Positions 7,611 to 16,082 of a DNA stretch of 64,000 nucleotides are shown here, piece after piece; the stretch's first letter is position 1, and each line of letters starts with the position of its first letter. A program made the position numbers and the translations under genes. The DNA lies in the NCBI RefSeq assembly GCF_029814175.1, contig NZ_CP122312.1, positions 2,728,001 through 2,792,000 of the forward strand. Direction: 5' to 3'. Below the pieces are notes generated by a model. That model was not told where the DNA came from and did not search any database. It saw nothing but the letters and a program-made list of their open reading frames with translations. The DNA comes from Halospeciosus flavus (GTDB lineage: Archaea > Halobacteriota > Halobacteria > Halobacteriales > Halobacteriaceae).

Positions 7611-8513
7611 TCAGTTCGGTGGCGTCCGCTCGCGGTCGAACTCGTCGAACTCCTCGGACTCGTCGAGGTCGAGGTCGAACTCGATCCGGCGCTGTTCGCG
7701 GCGGTCTTTCCCGCCCTGGTCGAGCGGTTCGGCGACGGACTCCCACCCGGGCTTGACGCGGACGCTCTTCGCGGGCGTCCCGACCGCGACGTGGTGGGCG
7801 GGGATGTCGCCCTGGACGATGGACTTCGCGCCGGCGAAGGCGTTCTCGCCGACGCGGACGCCCGCACGGATCATCGCGTCCTGGCCGACGCGCACGTCGT
7901 CTTCGAGTACCGTCCGGTAGTTCGACACCTTGGTCTGGTCGACGACGTCGTGGTCGTGGGTGTAGAGGTGGGCGTTGTCGGCGATGCTGACGCGGTCGCC
8001 GAGTTCCAGTTTCCCGCGGTCGTCGAGGTGGACGTCGTCGTGGACGACGACGTTGTCCCCCAGTTCGATGTTGTGGCCGTACGTCATCGAGACGCCCTTG
8101 AAGATGCGGAGTCCCTCACCTGCCTCGGCGAAGAGGTGGTTCGCGAGCATCTCGCGGAAGCGTAGGGCGAACTCGACGTTGTCCGCGAGCGGCGTGTTGT
8201 CGAACTGTCGCCAGAGCCACTGGAGGGGCTTCGACTCCTCGAACGCCTCCTCGTCTTTCTCGGCGTAGTACTCGCTCTCCAGGGTGACGTTGTGCGGGTC
8301 GTAGTTTCGCAGTCGTGCCTCCTCGGCGGCCGAGACGCTCGCACCGTTCTTCCACGACTCGTAGGCGTCGCGGTCGCCGTTGAGGTCGACGAGGACGTCC
8401 TCGACGACCTCGTAGGTGTCCTCGTCGCCCGAGAGTCGCTCGTCGACCTCGTCGACGAACGCGCGGAGTGTCGTCTCCGCCTCGTCGGGCAGCGAGACAC
8501 GTTTCTTCGTCAT
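7611..8513 (-). CDS. Acyltransferase of the left-handed beta-helix (hexapeptide) family
   Basis: 300 aa. An acidic helical N-terminal domain of about 125 residues (SLPDEAETTLRAFVDEVDER; later NVEFALRFREMLANHLF) precedes a hexapeptide-repeat beta-helix, about 140-255, containing MTYGHNIELGDNVVVHDDVHL and YTHDHDVV, where the THDHD histidines are the usual acetyl-CoA-site residues. The end is GDIPAHHVAVGTPAKSVR, typical of maltose/galactoside acetyltransferase-like enzymes, then an acidic tail. A surface-glycan or small-sugar acyltransferase is plausible; the substrate is not readable. Start at ATG 8513. Confidence 0.8.
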   Translation of the reverse strand: MTKKRVSLPDEAETTLRAFVDEVDERLSGDEDTYEVVEDVLVDLNGDRDAYESWKNGASVSAAEEARLRNYDPHNVTLESEYYAEKDEEAFEESKPLQWLWRQFDNTPLADNVEFALRFREMLANHLFAEAGEGLRIFKGVSMTYGHNIELGDNVVVHDDVHLDDRGKLELGDRVSIADNAHLYTHDHDVVDQTKVSNYRTVLEDDVRVGQDAMIRAGVRVGENAFAGAKSIVQGDIPAHHVAVGTPAKSVRVKPGWESVAEPLDQGGKDRREQRRIEFDLDLDESEEFDEFDRERTPPN

Positions 8514-8836
8514 TGGGATTCCTTTCACCCGCCGCCCCATATGGGTTTCCGTCCCTGCAGGCAGGGCCGGGTTCCGGTCGACCGACCCGCCGAAACACGG
8601 GTCCGGACCGATGTCGCTCGACGCACTCAAACCCCCTCTCTTCCGGTCGAACGTCGACGCAATCGTGCGATTACGCTCCACTTTCACCACTTTCACTCCG
8701 GTCTCCGCGACCGACCCAGTCGAGTACTCGAAGAGAGTTCGTTTCGCGTGTATATCGACGCGACAGCGCCCGAGACAGGTGTCGAATCAGTTGAACAGTT
8801 GTACAAGTGTTCAACTGTCCGGGGGCGAGTGCCGAC
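8514..8836. other. Intergenic region with tandem 9-mer and long palindrome
   Basis: No gene found. It contains two exact tandem copies of CACTTTCAC (8679-8687 and 8688-8696) and a 28-base near-perfect palindrome (8789-8816) ending 20 bases past the pitA stop. The left part should hold the promoter of the acyltransferase gene. Confidence 0.5.
8789..8816. repeat. 28-base palindrome, shared core with 41744-41763
   Basis: AGTTGAACA (8789-8797) and TGTTCAACT (8808-8816) are perfect reverse complements; the centre is TTGTACAA. The inner 20 bases have the form GAAC-N2-TTGTACAA-N2-GTTC, which recurs at 41744-41763. It lies 20 bases downstream of the pitA stop codon on the minus strand. It may be a 3' hairpin/terminator or a dimeric regulator site. 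Confidence 0.6.
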
Positions 8837-10327
8837 CTACGCGAGGAAGACGTGGCGCGGTCGGTCCGCGAGCACGTCGCGGCCCCACGAGACGGTGTCG
8901 CGGAAGGCGTCGGAGCGGAAGAAGTCCATCGCGTCCTCCTTCGACTCCCAACGGCTGTCGATGAACAGTTCGTTCTCGTCGTCGCGGCGGGCGAGCAGGC
9001 GGGTCTCGCGGTGGCCCTCCATTCCTTCGAGGGCGTCGGTGACCTCGACGAACTTCTCGACGAACTCCTCGCGGTACTCGGGCTCGACGGTGTAGAACAT
9101 GCCCATCGTCCCCCAGCCTTCCTCCGCCTCACCGGCGCGTCCGGTCACGCCGGGGAGGTCGGCGAGGAAGCCCGCGGCCGTGTCGGCGGCGCTCTCGGTC
9201 TCCCACAGCGAGACGACGGCGGCCGGTCCCTCGCCGGCGACGGGTTCGTAGACGGCGGTTTCGACGTGTGTGTCGTAGTGGTCGAAGCTCTCGGTGAGTC
9301 CTTCGACCTCGGTCTCGAGTTCGTCGACGTCGGCCTCGGAGTAGAGACCGACGGCGAAGACGTCCTCGCCGTGGGGTTGGCCGGCGTAGACGTCGAGGTC
9401 CGCGAGTTCCTCGCGGAGACTCTCCTCGCCGTCCTCGGATTCCTGGTCTTCGCCTCCGCTCTCGCCGTGGCCGTGGTGGTGGCCGCCCGACCCGCTCTCG
9501 CTCTCGCCGTGTCCGTGGGGGTGACCGTCCTCGCGTTCCTCGCTCTCCGGTGTGGGGACTTCCTCGCCGGTGAGGAAGGCGTCGAGGTCCGACGGCGGGA
9601 AGCGACGGCCGACGAGGAACTCGCCGAACTCGCCGTACTTCGAGGACCCCTCGTCGAAGCGCATCTCGTAGACGATGTCCTTCAGGTGGACCGGGTCCTC
9701 GCTGAAGAGGGTGACCCCCCACTCCCAGTTGTCGAGGCCGAGCGACGAGGAGATGATCTGCTGGACCTTCCCGCCGTACTGCCGGCCGGTGTCGCCGTGT
9801 TCGGCCATCAACTCGGCGCGCTCCTCGAAGGGGAGGGTGTACCAGTTGTACTCGGGGTCGCGGCGCTTCGACATCGGGTAGAAGGAGACGTAGGCGTCGT
9901 CGGGGAGCGAGGGTTCGAGTTTCCCCTCGATGTAGCGACGGAGGCCCTCGTCGACCTCCTCGGGGTTCTCGAAGTACTCGTCGGAGACGTACCCCGAGAC
10001 CTCGGTGACGGAGACGTAGGAGTTCGTCTGCTCGGTGAACTCGGCGAACGCGGTCCCCTCGAAGGAGCGCTCGATGCGATTCAGGTCGTCGAGCGTCGGT
10101 CGGAGGTGGAGGAACAGGAGGTCGGCCTCGTGGCCGAGGATGGAGAAGACGGCGGAGTCGCCTTCGTCGGCGTCCGCGACGGCCTCGCGGTGCTGGAGGA
10201 AACTCTCGCCTGCTTCGAGCGCGTGTGCCCGCTCGTGTTCGGGGGAGTCGCGCCACGCGTCCCAGTCGACGCTCCGGAAGTCGTGGAGAACGTACCAACC
10301 CTCGGCGGTCTGTGGGGCTTCGACCAT
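8837..10327 (-). CDS. pitA: PitA: chlorite-dismutase-like domain fused to an ABM-type domain
   Basis: 496 aa. Residues about 1-235 are a chlorite dismutase/HemQ-like domain (GWYVLHDFRSVDW; YNWYTLPFEERAELMAEHG; GLDNWEWGVTLFSEDPVHLK), with the conserved EHGDTGR segment expected at the haem site. A His/Gly/Glu-rich linker (HPHGHGESESGSGGHHHGHG) follows at about 260-295. The C-terminal part (about 300-496) contains an antibiotic-biosynthesis-monooxygenase-type ferredoxin fold (MGMFYTVEPEYREEFVEKF...HRETRLLARRDDENELFIDSRWESKE). This fusion is known from haloarchaea as PitA. Haem binding or coprohaem decarboxylation is expected for the first domain, not shown by sequence alone. Confidence 0.9.
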   Translation of the reverse strand: MVEAPQTAEGWYVLHDFRSVDWDAWRDSPEHERAHALEAGESFLQHREAVADADEGDSAVFSILGHEADLLFLHLRPTLDDLNRIERSFEGTAFAEFTEQTNSYVSVTEVSGYVSDEYFENPEEVDEGLRRYIEGKLEPSLPDDAYVSFYPMSKRRDPEYNWYTLPFEERAELMAEHGDTGRQYGGKVQQIISSSLGLDNWEWGVTLFSEDPVHLKDIVYEMRFDEGSSKYGEFGEFLVGRRFPPSDLDAFLTGEEVPTPESEEREDGHPHGHGESESGSGGHHHGHGESGGEDQESEDGEESLREELADLDVYAGQPHGEDVFAVGLYSEADVDELETEVEGLTESFDHYDTHVETAVYEPVAGEGPAAVVSLWETESAADTAAGFLADLPGVTGRAGEAEEGWGTMGMFYTVEPEYREEFVEKFVEVTDALEGMEGHRETRLLARRDDENELFIDSRWESKEDAMDFFRSDAFRDTVSWGRDVLADRPRHVFLA

Positions 10328-10385
10328 GTTGTGTGGGGGTTGGAGAGACGGTGTGAAGTGTCTTTCCGGTTCGCGCCGAGACCGG

Positions 10386-10508
10386 TCACGTCGAACCGAC
10401 GCCGGCGAGCAACCCGGTGAGCCACCCGGCGAGCACCAGGAGGACCGCCGCGAAGCAGAGCGCGATTCGACGTCGTGGGTCCTCGTCGAATCGTGCGGCT
10501 AGTGACAC
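10386..10508 (-). CDS. Small one-helix membrane protein (40 aa)
   Basis: From GTG at 10508 the frame encodes SLAARFDEDPRRRIALCF followed by a single hydrophobic helix (about 17-36) and a short Gly/Ser tail. The charge pattern (basic before the helix) predicts a cytoplasmic N-terminus. It lies 58 bases upstream of pitA on the same strand, so it could share the pitA transcript. Coding status is inferred from the clean topology and haloarchaeal codon usage; no family recognised. Confidence 0.5.
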   Translation of the reverse strand: MSLAARFDEDPRRRIALCFAAVLLVLAGWLTGLLAGVGST

Positions 10509-10753
10509 GAAGGACGTACCGACGGTCGAGCGTGGACTCGACCGCCGAGGAAGAGTGCAGACGGAGCGTCCGCGTGTCCGACGGCGCAGCGGAGTGGGGA
10601 GGCGGCGACGTCGGACGGGAGTGTCAGGCTCGGCGCCCGTCGAACCGGGGGAGCGGGACGACGGGGGTTCGACACGGCCGGCGTGGGGGAGGAGGGCCGC
10701 GTCGGCGTCGTGAGAGTGTCAGAGGGGTCTGCCGTGAGTGTCAGTCCGGGAAC

Positions 10754-10888
10754 TCAGGGACCGAGCGAGCCACAACCCCAGACGGCCAGCGTGGACTGGA
10801 CCTGGGAGAGCGCGACAGCGCTCGTGAAGAGCGCGCCGACGGCTTTCGGGTGCTGTGCGACCGCGTTCTGCAGGGCCTTGCGAGCCAT
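10754..10888 (-). CDS. Small haloarchaeal protein (44 aa, DUF7503-like)
   Basis: ATG at 10888. The product (ARKALQNAVAQHPKAVGALF, then TSAVALSQVQSTLAVWGCGS) has a polar N-terminus, one weak hydrophobic helix and a Gly/Cys tail. The order 'short helix, HPKAVGALFT, hydrophobic stretch, Gly-rich end in GP' is what I remember of a family of very short haloarchaeal proteins (DUF7503-type); function unknown. A strong TATA element 24-34 bases upstream supports a leaderless transcript. Confidence 0.6.
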   Translation of the reverse strand: MARKALQNAVAQHPKAVGALFTSAVALSQVQSTLAVWGCGSLGP

Positions 10889-10910
10889 CTCATTTCATAC
10901 AATGAACCGT

Positions 10911-10922
10911 GTAATAAAATAA
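10911..10922 (-). promoter_or_regulatory. TATA element of the 44-aa protein gene
   Basis: On the minus strand TTATTTTATTAC is centred about 28 bases before the ATG at 10888, the usual archaeal TATA distance for a leaderless start, and stands out in a GC-rich background. Confidence 0.6.
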
Positions 10923-10969
10923 GTTACGACCAAATAGATGTGAAAATAAGTCGGGCGGGGCGATGCGGA

Positions 10970-12271
10970 CTACTCGAAGTCGGTGTAGCGGGGTTCGTCG
11001 TGGGCACCCGGGAACTCCTCGACGGGGACCTGGACCTGGTCGCCAGTGTCCATGTCCTTGACCGTCACGTTACCCTCTTCGAGGTCGCGTTCACCGACGA
11101 TGACCACCGTCTCGGCGTTGATGGAGTCGGCGTAGTCGAGTTGGCCGCCGAACGAGCGGCCGGCCACGTCGGACTCGACGGTGTGTCCCTCGGCACGGAG
11201 TTCACGGGCGATGTCGGCGGCGACGTCGCGGGTGTCACCGACGGTGAGCACGTAGTAGTCGGTGCGGAGTTCCTCTTCGGGCCAGACGCCCGCGCGCTGG
11301 AGGAGTAGCGGGAGCGTCGAGTGACCGGGTGCGACGCCTACGGCGGGCGTCGGCTGCCCGCCGAAGGACTCGATGAGGTCGTCGTAGCGGCCGCCGCCGA
11401 AGACGGAGCGACCCACCTCACCAGTGGAGTCGAAGCACTCGAAGACGACGCCCGTGTAGTAGTCGAGTCCGCGGGCGGTCGTCAGCGAGACCGTACAGAA
11501 CTCGCGGACGCCGAAGTCCTCCGTGGCCGCGAGGACGTCGCGGAGATTGGTGACGGCGGCCTCGACGTCCTCGCCGCCGAACTCGACGAGTTCGTCGAGG
11601 TCGTCCTCGCTCGACTGGAGGAGGTCGTCGAACTGGGCGGCCTGGTCGTAGGAGAGGCCCGCGTCGTGGAGCAGGTCGTGGTACTCGGCCTCGGAGACTT
11701 TTTGACTCTTATCGACGGCGCGGATGGCCTGTTTCGTGTCCACGTCGGCGTCGAAGGAACCGAGCAGCGAACTGAGGATGTCGCGGTGAGAGACGCGGAA
11801 CTCGAAGTCCTCTCCCGAGAGACCCATGTCGGTGAGCGCGTCGCCCACGACGGCGAGCACCTCGGCGTCGGCCTCCGGTTCCGAGGAACCGAAGATGTCG
11901 ACGTTCGTCTGGTAGAACTCGCGGAAGCGCCCGCTCTGGGGTTCCTCGTAGCGCCAGAACGGCCGCGTCGAGTACCACTTGATGGGCTTGGAGAGTTCCT
12001 GTTGCTTGGCGACGACCATCCGTGCGACCGTCGGCGTGAGCTCGGGCGTCATCGCCACGTCGCGGCCGCCCTGGTCGGTGAACGCGTAGAGTTCGTCGAC
12101 GATCTCCTCGCCGCTCTTGTCGACGTACATCTCGGTGCGTTCGAGGGCGGGCGTGCCCACCTCGCGGAAGCCGTAGCGCTGTGCGGCGGACTCCAGCGTG
12201 TCGATGGTCTCGCGCCGGGCCCGCATCTCGCCGGGGTAGAAGTCGCGGAACCCCTTCAGGCGTTCGTACAT
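10970..12271 (-). CDS. hisS: Histidyl-tRNA synthetase
   Basis: 433 aa class II synthetase charging tRNA-His. Motif 2 is STRPFWRYEEPQSGRFREFYQ (about residues 104-124); the two histidine-binding signatures are GLDYYTGVVFE (about 274) and GGGRYDDLIESFGG (motif 3 region, about 297). The C-terminal anticodon-binding domain starts near residue 340 (DYYVLTVGDTRDVA). Length is usual for the family. ATG at 12271 aligns with the family start YERLKGFRDFYPGE; an in-frame start ten codons upstream is not needed. Confidence 0.97.
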   Translation of the reverse strand: MYERLKGFRDFYPGEMRARRETIDTLESAAQRYGFREVGTPALERTEMYVDKSGEEIVDELYAFTDQGGRDVAMTPELTPTVARMVVAKQQELSKPIKWYSTRPFWRYEEPQSGRFREFYQTNVDIFGSSEPEADAEVLAVVGDALTDMGLSGEDFEFRVSHRDILSSLLGSFDADVDTKQAIRAVDKSQKVSEAEYHDLLHDAGLSYDQAAQFDDLLQSSEDDLDELVEFGGEDVEAAVTNLRDVLAATEDFGVREFCTVSLTTARGLDYYTGVVFECFDSTGEVGRSVFGGGRYDDLIESFGGQPTPAVGVAPGHSTLPLLLQRAGVWPEEELRTDYYVLTVGDTRDVAADIARELRAEGHTVESDVAGRSFGGQLDYADSINAETVVIVGERDLEEGNVTVKDMDTGDQVQVPVEEFPGAHDEPRYTDFE

Positions 12272-12304
12272 AGTCCGGGATTCGGCCACGTCGCGCTTCA
12301 ATCT

Positions 12305-12328
12305 GTTCGTTCGTACGTTCGAACGAAC
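12305..12328. repeat. 9-bp inverted repeat between a DMT transporter gene and hisS
   Basis: GTTCGTTCG (12305-12313) and CGAACGAAC (12320-12328) are exact reverse complements around a 6-base loop. It sits 34 bases before the hisS start and 12 bases past the stop of the upstream same-strand gene. It could terminate that gene or be an operator/5' hairpin for hisS. Confidence 0.4.
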
Positions 12329-12340
12329 GGTCGCCTACGC

Positions 12341-13222
12341 CTAGAGCGCGATGAGTCCGACCCCACAGACGGTGAGGACGGCGGCGGCGAGTCGGATTCC
12401 GGGGCGCTCTTCGCGCAGGAAGACGGCGCCGAGGAGGACGGCGACGACGGCCTGTCCGTTGACGACGGCGGCGGCGACGCTCGCCGAGGTCAGCGAGAAC
12501 GCCAGCGTCGTGACGTGCTCGCCGAGCGCGACTCCCGCGCCCGCGACGACGAACTTCCACGGGTCGTCGAGACCCTCCTCCGGCCACGCCCGGAACGCGA
12601 GGGGCGCGACGAGGACACCGATCCCGGTGAGGAACAGCGGGACCCACAGCGTCGGCGGGATGCCCACCGACTGGAGCGCGACCCGCTTGCCGAGGTCCGA
12701 CACCGCGTAGCCGGCCGCGCTCAACAGCGCGAACTGCGCCGCGCGCGAGGTGGTGACGCGTTGGAACGGCACCAGCAGGCCGCCACCCTCGTAGTTCGCC
12801 AGGTAGACCGCCACCGTGACGACGAGGATACCGAGAATCTCGACCGGACGGAGTGCCGTCTGGAACAGGAGGAGTTCGAGCGGGAGGACGAACGCCGGGA
12901 CGACCTTGCTGATGGGCGCGACGTACGACACCTCGCCGGCACCGAGCGCGCGCAAGAAGAGCAGGAAGGCGGCGGCACCCGAGACGATGGTGAGCGCGAC
13001 GGACCCGAGCGCGGCGGGCGGGGCCGTGGCCAGTTCGCCCGCCGCGGCGACCGGCGACCCGACGTAGAGGGCGATGGGGAGGTACCACGCGACGGCGCAG
13101 GTGTTCACGACGAGCGTCAGGACCGCGCCGGGGACGGCGCCGAAGAAGCGTTTCAGGCCGAAGAGGTAACATCCCCAGACGAGGGCGGCGAGGAGGGCGT
13201 AGCTGATTCCGTCGGCGAGCAC
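12341..13222 (-). CDS. EamA/DMT-superfamily transporter
   Basis: 293 aa, ten predicted membrane helices arranged as two five-helix halves, the EamA pattern. The first half ends near ILGILVVTVAVYLANYEGG (about residue 148) and the second near LAAAVLTVCGVGLIAL at the C-terminus. Such proteins move small metabolites across the cytoplasmic membrane; the substrate cannot be inferred. It is followed on the same strand by hisS after 69 bases containing an inverted repeat. Confidence 0.85.
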   Translation of the reverse strand: MLADGISYALLAALVWGCYLFGLKRFFGAVPGAVLTLVVNTCAVAWYLPIALYVGSPVAAAGELATAPPAALGSVALTIVSGAAAFLLFLRALGAGEVSYVAPISKVVPAFVLPLELLLFQTALRPVEILGILVVTVAVYLANYEGGGLLVPFQRVTTSRAAQFALLSAAGYAVSDLGKRVALQSVGIPPTLWVPLFLTGIGVLVAPLAFRAWPEEGLDDPWKFVVAGAGVALGEHVTTLAFSLTSASVAAAVVNGQAVVAVLLGAVFLREERPGIRLAAAVLTVCGVGLIAL

Positions 13223-13279
13223 GCTCGAACGGTCACCGAGGGCGGAGAAGAAGTGTCCGGTTTCGTCTCGGGTGTCGGC

Positions 13280-13870
13280 CTACTGCAGGCCGGTCACGCG
13301 CGTCTGCGTGTGGTCCGGGAAGACCGCGCGGACCTGTTCGTCGCCGTGTTCCTCGCGGATGAGCGCGCGGAGTTCGGTCTCGTAGTCGGCCTTCGGAATC
13401 TCCTCGCTCGGACCGGACTCGACGTGGAGGGTCTCCTCGACGAGTCGGTCGATGGCGCCGCGGCCGAACCCGGTCAGCGGCGAGAGGTAGTCGACGTCGT
13501 GGCGGTCCTCCAGACTCTGCGCCTGCGCGCGGGACACCGTGGGGACGCGGTCGTCCCGGCGCGTCCCGTCGGCGACGGCGTCGAAGCCCGCTTCCGCGAC
13601 GGCTTCGAGCGCGTGTTCGTGGACGTGCTGGATGCCGTTTCGCGGGTAGCCGTCGTCGAGCATACGCTCGACGGCCGCCTCCGCGACGTCCCGGTCGAGG
13701 TCTACTCGCTCGAAGGCGAATCCGACGTCGGCGGCGGTCTCGCGGGCGTGTTCCCAGTCGTCGGTCACGCCGAACTGGGCGGTGACGAGCGTGACGTCGT
13801 AGAAGCGTTCGAGGACGAGTGCGGCGAGTGTGGAGTCCTTCCCACCGCTGTAGAGTAACCCCAGGTCCAT
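13280..13870 (-). CDS. PP-loop ATP pyrophosphatase-like protein
   Basis: 196 aa. The N-terminus is LGLLYSGGKDSTLAALV with a PP-loop (SGGKDS, residues 8-13), the adenylating ATP site of N-type pyrophosphatases. Later TRRDDRVPTVSRAQAQSLED resembles the substrate-side loop of tRNA-modifying and asparagine-synthetase-like members. No CxxC motif is present, so thiolation is not indicated. It lies 7 bases downstream of the PDCD5 gene, in the S19e-PDCD5 group, which hints at a translation-related job (inference). Confidence 0.75.
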   Translation of the reverse strand: MDLGLLYSGGKDSTLAALVLERFYDVTLVTAQFGVTDDWEHARETAADVGFAFERVDLDRDVAEAAVERMLDDGYPRNGIQHVHEHALEAVAEAGFDAVADGTRRDDRVPTVSRAQAQSLEDRHDVDYLSPLTGFGRGAIDRLVEETLHVESGPSEEIPKADYETELRALIREEHGDEQVRAVFPDHTQTRVTGLQ

Positions 13871-13877
13871 CCGACGT

Positions 13878-14243
13878 TCAGCGCCGCTGGATGTCGAAGC
13901 TCTTGGACTCGGGTTTCAGCTCCTTCAGGAGCTTCTTCATCTGCTCTTCGTCGATCTGGTCCTGGATGCGGCCGCTCTGGGCGAGCGCGAGGACCTGCTG
14001 TTCGACGCGCTCGGCGAAGTCGGGCTTGCTCATCCGGACGGAGTTGAGTCGCTTGCGGGCCCCGTCGGAGAGGTGCTGACGGAGCATCGCCTGCTTCTGC
14101 TGTTCGGCCTGCTGCTGGGCCTGCTCTTGGGCCTGGCGCTGTGCCTCGCCCTGTCCCTGGCCCTGGCCCTGCTGTTCTTTGAGCTGTTCCATCTTCTTCT
14201 GTCGAATCTCGTCGAGGCGGTCCTCGTCGGGGTTCTCGCTCAT
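13878..14243 (-). CDS. PDCD5-family DNA-binding protein
   Basis: 121 aa. N-terminal [19 protein letters not shown] helix, a Gln-rich stretch (about 25-50; [18 protein letters not shown]) and the PDCD5 core ([36 protein letters not shown], about 58-95) with a short C-terminal tail ending in Arg. Archaeal members are small basic/helical DNA-binding proteins usually encoded beside S19e, as here. Role in vivo is not settled. Confidence 0.92.
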   Translation of the reverse strand: MSENPDEDRLDEIRQKKMEQLKEQQGQGQGQGEAQRQAQEQAQQQAEQQKQAMLRQHLSDGARKRLNSVRMSKPDFAERVEQQVLALAQSGRIQDQIDEEQMKKLLKELKPESKSFDIQRR

Positions 14244-14405
14244 GTTGGTGTATTGTACTCGCCCTGGCAGAAAAAGCTTTACTCGACGACGTCTCGCGGT
14301 TCGGCGTCGACGGTCTCTCGGCCGTGGAGACGGGTCGCTGTTCGGCGGAAAACGGTCGACAAAAGTGGGTGTACGGTACCGGCGCGCGAGGCGCGTCGGG
14401 TGGAG

Positions 14406-14861
14406 TTACGCGTAGCGCTCGAGTTCGGGGCGGTCGAGCTGCTGGAGGACGTCACCGGCGGTGTCGTCGAGGAGACTGCGGCCCTCGGCGGAGGCGACGC
14501 GACCTTCGCTGCCCTTCTCCTCGACGAGCCCTTCCTCCTCGAGCTGCTGGAGGATGGTCCGGATGACGTTCTTGGAACCGTCGACCTTCTTGTCGGGGGA
14601 GACCTTGTAGCGGTTGGAACCGCGCTTCGTGTTGCCGTACTCCGTGGAGAGGCTCTCGACGCCGACGGGACCGTCGACGGCGACCTTGCGGAGGAGACTG
14701 GCGGCACGCTTGTACCAGAAGTCGTCCTGCTCGGGCGGGAGTTCCTTGTCCTGACCGGTCTTCGCGAATTGGGCCCAGTCGGGTTCCTCGACACGGTCCG
14801 CGAGCACGTCGGCGAGCTCGTCGAGGAGCTCGTCCGTGGGTGCGTCGTAGAGGGTTGCCAT
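14406..14861 (-). CDS. rps19e: 30S ribosomal protein S19e
   Basis: 151 aa, all-helical S19e fold: ATLYDAPTDELLDELADVL at the N-terminus, DDFWYKRAASLLRKVAVDGPVGVESL (about 46-71), GSNRYKVSPDKKVDGSKNVIRTILQQLEEEGLVE (about 82-115). It is a small-subunit protein shared by archaea and eukaryotes, needed for 18S/16S 3'-end maturation in yeast. First gene of a same-strand group with PDCD5 162 bases downstream. Confidence 0.96.
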   Translation of the reverse strand: MATLYDAPTDELLDELADVLADRVEEPDWAQFAKTGQDKELPPEQDDFWYKRAASLLRKVAVDGPVGVESLSTEYGNTKRGSNRYKVSPDKKVDGSKNVIRTILQQLEEEGLVEEKGSEGRVASAEGRSLLDDTAGDVLQQLDRPELERYA

Positions 14862-14927
14862 GGGCGCGTTTTCACGTCCCCGCTGTATAAACGCGTCGTT
14901 AGCTCTTCCCGCGTATGGGGCCGTCTC

Positions 14928-15971
14928 TCACTCCTCGGACGTCCGCCACGGCACGTCCGGCCCTTCGAGGACGGCGGCGGCGATGCCGCCGAGGAGCGTC
15001 GAGAGCCAGTAGGTCCCCCCGCGGTAGACGATGGCCGCCGAGGTCGCGGTGGCGGCGGTGATGCCCGTCGTCGGGACCAACAGGAGGACGATGGCCGTCT
15101 CGACGCCGCCCGCCCCTCCCGGCAGCGGGAGGATGCTCGCGATGGTCGCGACCGGGACGACGATGAAGACGATGAACACCGGAATACCGTTCCCCGGGAC
15201 GAGTGCCCGCAGCGAGAAGTAGAGGGCGAGACACATGAACAGCCACCCGAGGGCGGAGCAGAGGACGGCCGTCGCGAGGTCCTCGCGCTTCTGGCCGACC
15301 CGTTCGACGGCGCCGAAGAAGGCCCCGACGCGGCCGCGAATCGCCTTCCGCGTGGGCGAGGGGACGCCCGGAACGACGCCGCCGAGCGTGGCGAACGTCG
15401 GCGCGAGAACGCGAGCGATGCCGTGTTTGACCGCCTCGCGGTTCGTCCAGAGGAGGTAGCCGAGAATCGGGATGCCCACGGCGAGCGTCCCGACGATGCC
15501 CGCGACGAGGAGGATGCTGTCGCCGACGGCGAACATCGTCACGTAGTAGGCCATCCCGATGGTCGCGAGGGCGATGGAGGGGATGAAGTTGAGCGTGTCG
15601 ACGCTCGCGATGGCCGCGAGTCCGGTCTCGTACTTCGAGTCGGTCGCCCGGGAGATGAGCAGCGCGCTGAACGGTTCGCCGCCGGCCTGACCGAACGGCG
15701 TGATGTTGTTGGCGAACGCCGCGCTCGCGTAGAGGAGGATCGCCTTCGGGACGCTCGTCCGCACGTCGAGCGAGTCGAGGACCTGGCGGAGCGTCAGTCC
15801 CCACGACCCCAGCCAGCAGAGGCCCGCACCGACGATGAGGAGCAGTGATTGCGCGCTGAGGAGCGCGAGCGCCTGCCGTATCTGTGCGAACCCGACGAAC
15901 CAGAGCAGGGCACCCAAGACGGCCGCCGCTCCGAGAAATCCGAGGGCGACGCCACGCGAGTCGAACTCCAT
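14928..15971 (-). CDS. Flippase-like membrane protein (lysylphosphatidylglycerol synthase TM-domain family)
   Basis: 347 aa, about eight membrane helices, of the UPF0104/AglD-type family. Characteristic segments are YASAAFANNITPFGQAGGEP (about 82-101) and ASILPLPGGAGGVETAIVLL (about 279-298), the paired PxG motifs of this family. Members are proposed to flip or handle lipid-linked substrates; in haloarchaea some relatives belong to N-glycosylation. It has no catalytic aminoacyltransferase domain. ATG at 15971; convergence with S19e is absent as both are on the same strand. Confidence 0.8.
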   Translation of the reverse strand: MEFDSRGVALGFLGAAAVLGALLWFVGFAQIRQALALLSAQSLLLIVGAGLCWLGSWGLTLRQVLDSLDVRTSVPKAILLYASAAFANNITPFGQAGGEPFSALLISRATDSKYETGLAAIASVDTLNFIPSIALATIGMAYYVTMFAVGDSILLVAGIVGTLAVGIPILGYLLWTNREAVKHGIARVLAPTFATLGGVVPGVPSPTRKAIRGRVGAFFGAVERVGQKREDLATAVLCSALGWLFMCLALYFSLRALVPGNGIPVFIVFIVVPVATIASILPLPGGAGGVETAIVLLLVPTTGITAATATSAAIVYRGGTYWLSTLLGGIAAAVLEGPDVPWRTSEE

Positions 15972-16082
15972 TCAGTCGCCGGGACGGGACCCGGCGGCCT
16001 AAAGCCTCCGACCGACGCCGAACGGGTCGCCACTCACCGCCAATCCCCGATGCTTTATTCGGGCCGGTCGAAACACTCGACT

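Noticed and set aside
8807-10420. 537-codon open frame on the plus strand opposite pitA
   Set aside because: It lies fully antisense to a well-recognised protein, is a codon-composition shadow and has no domain.
11321-13858. 845-codon open frame on the plus strand opposite hisS, the DMT transporter and the PP-loop gene
   Set aside because: It spans three real minus-strand genes and gaps between them; protein is low-complexity acidic/basic.
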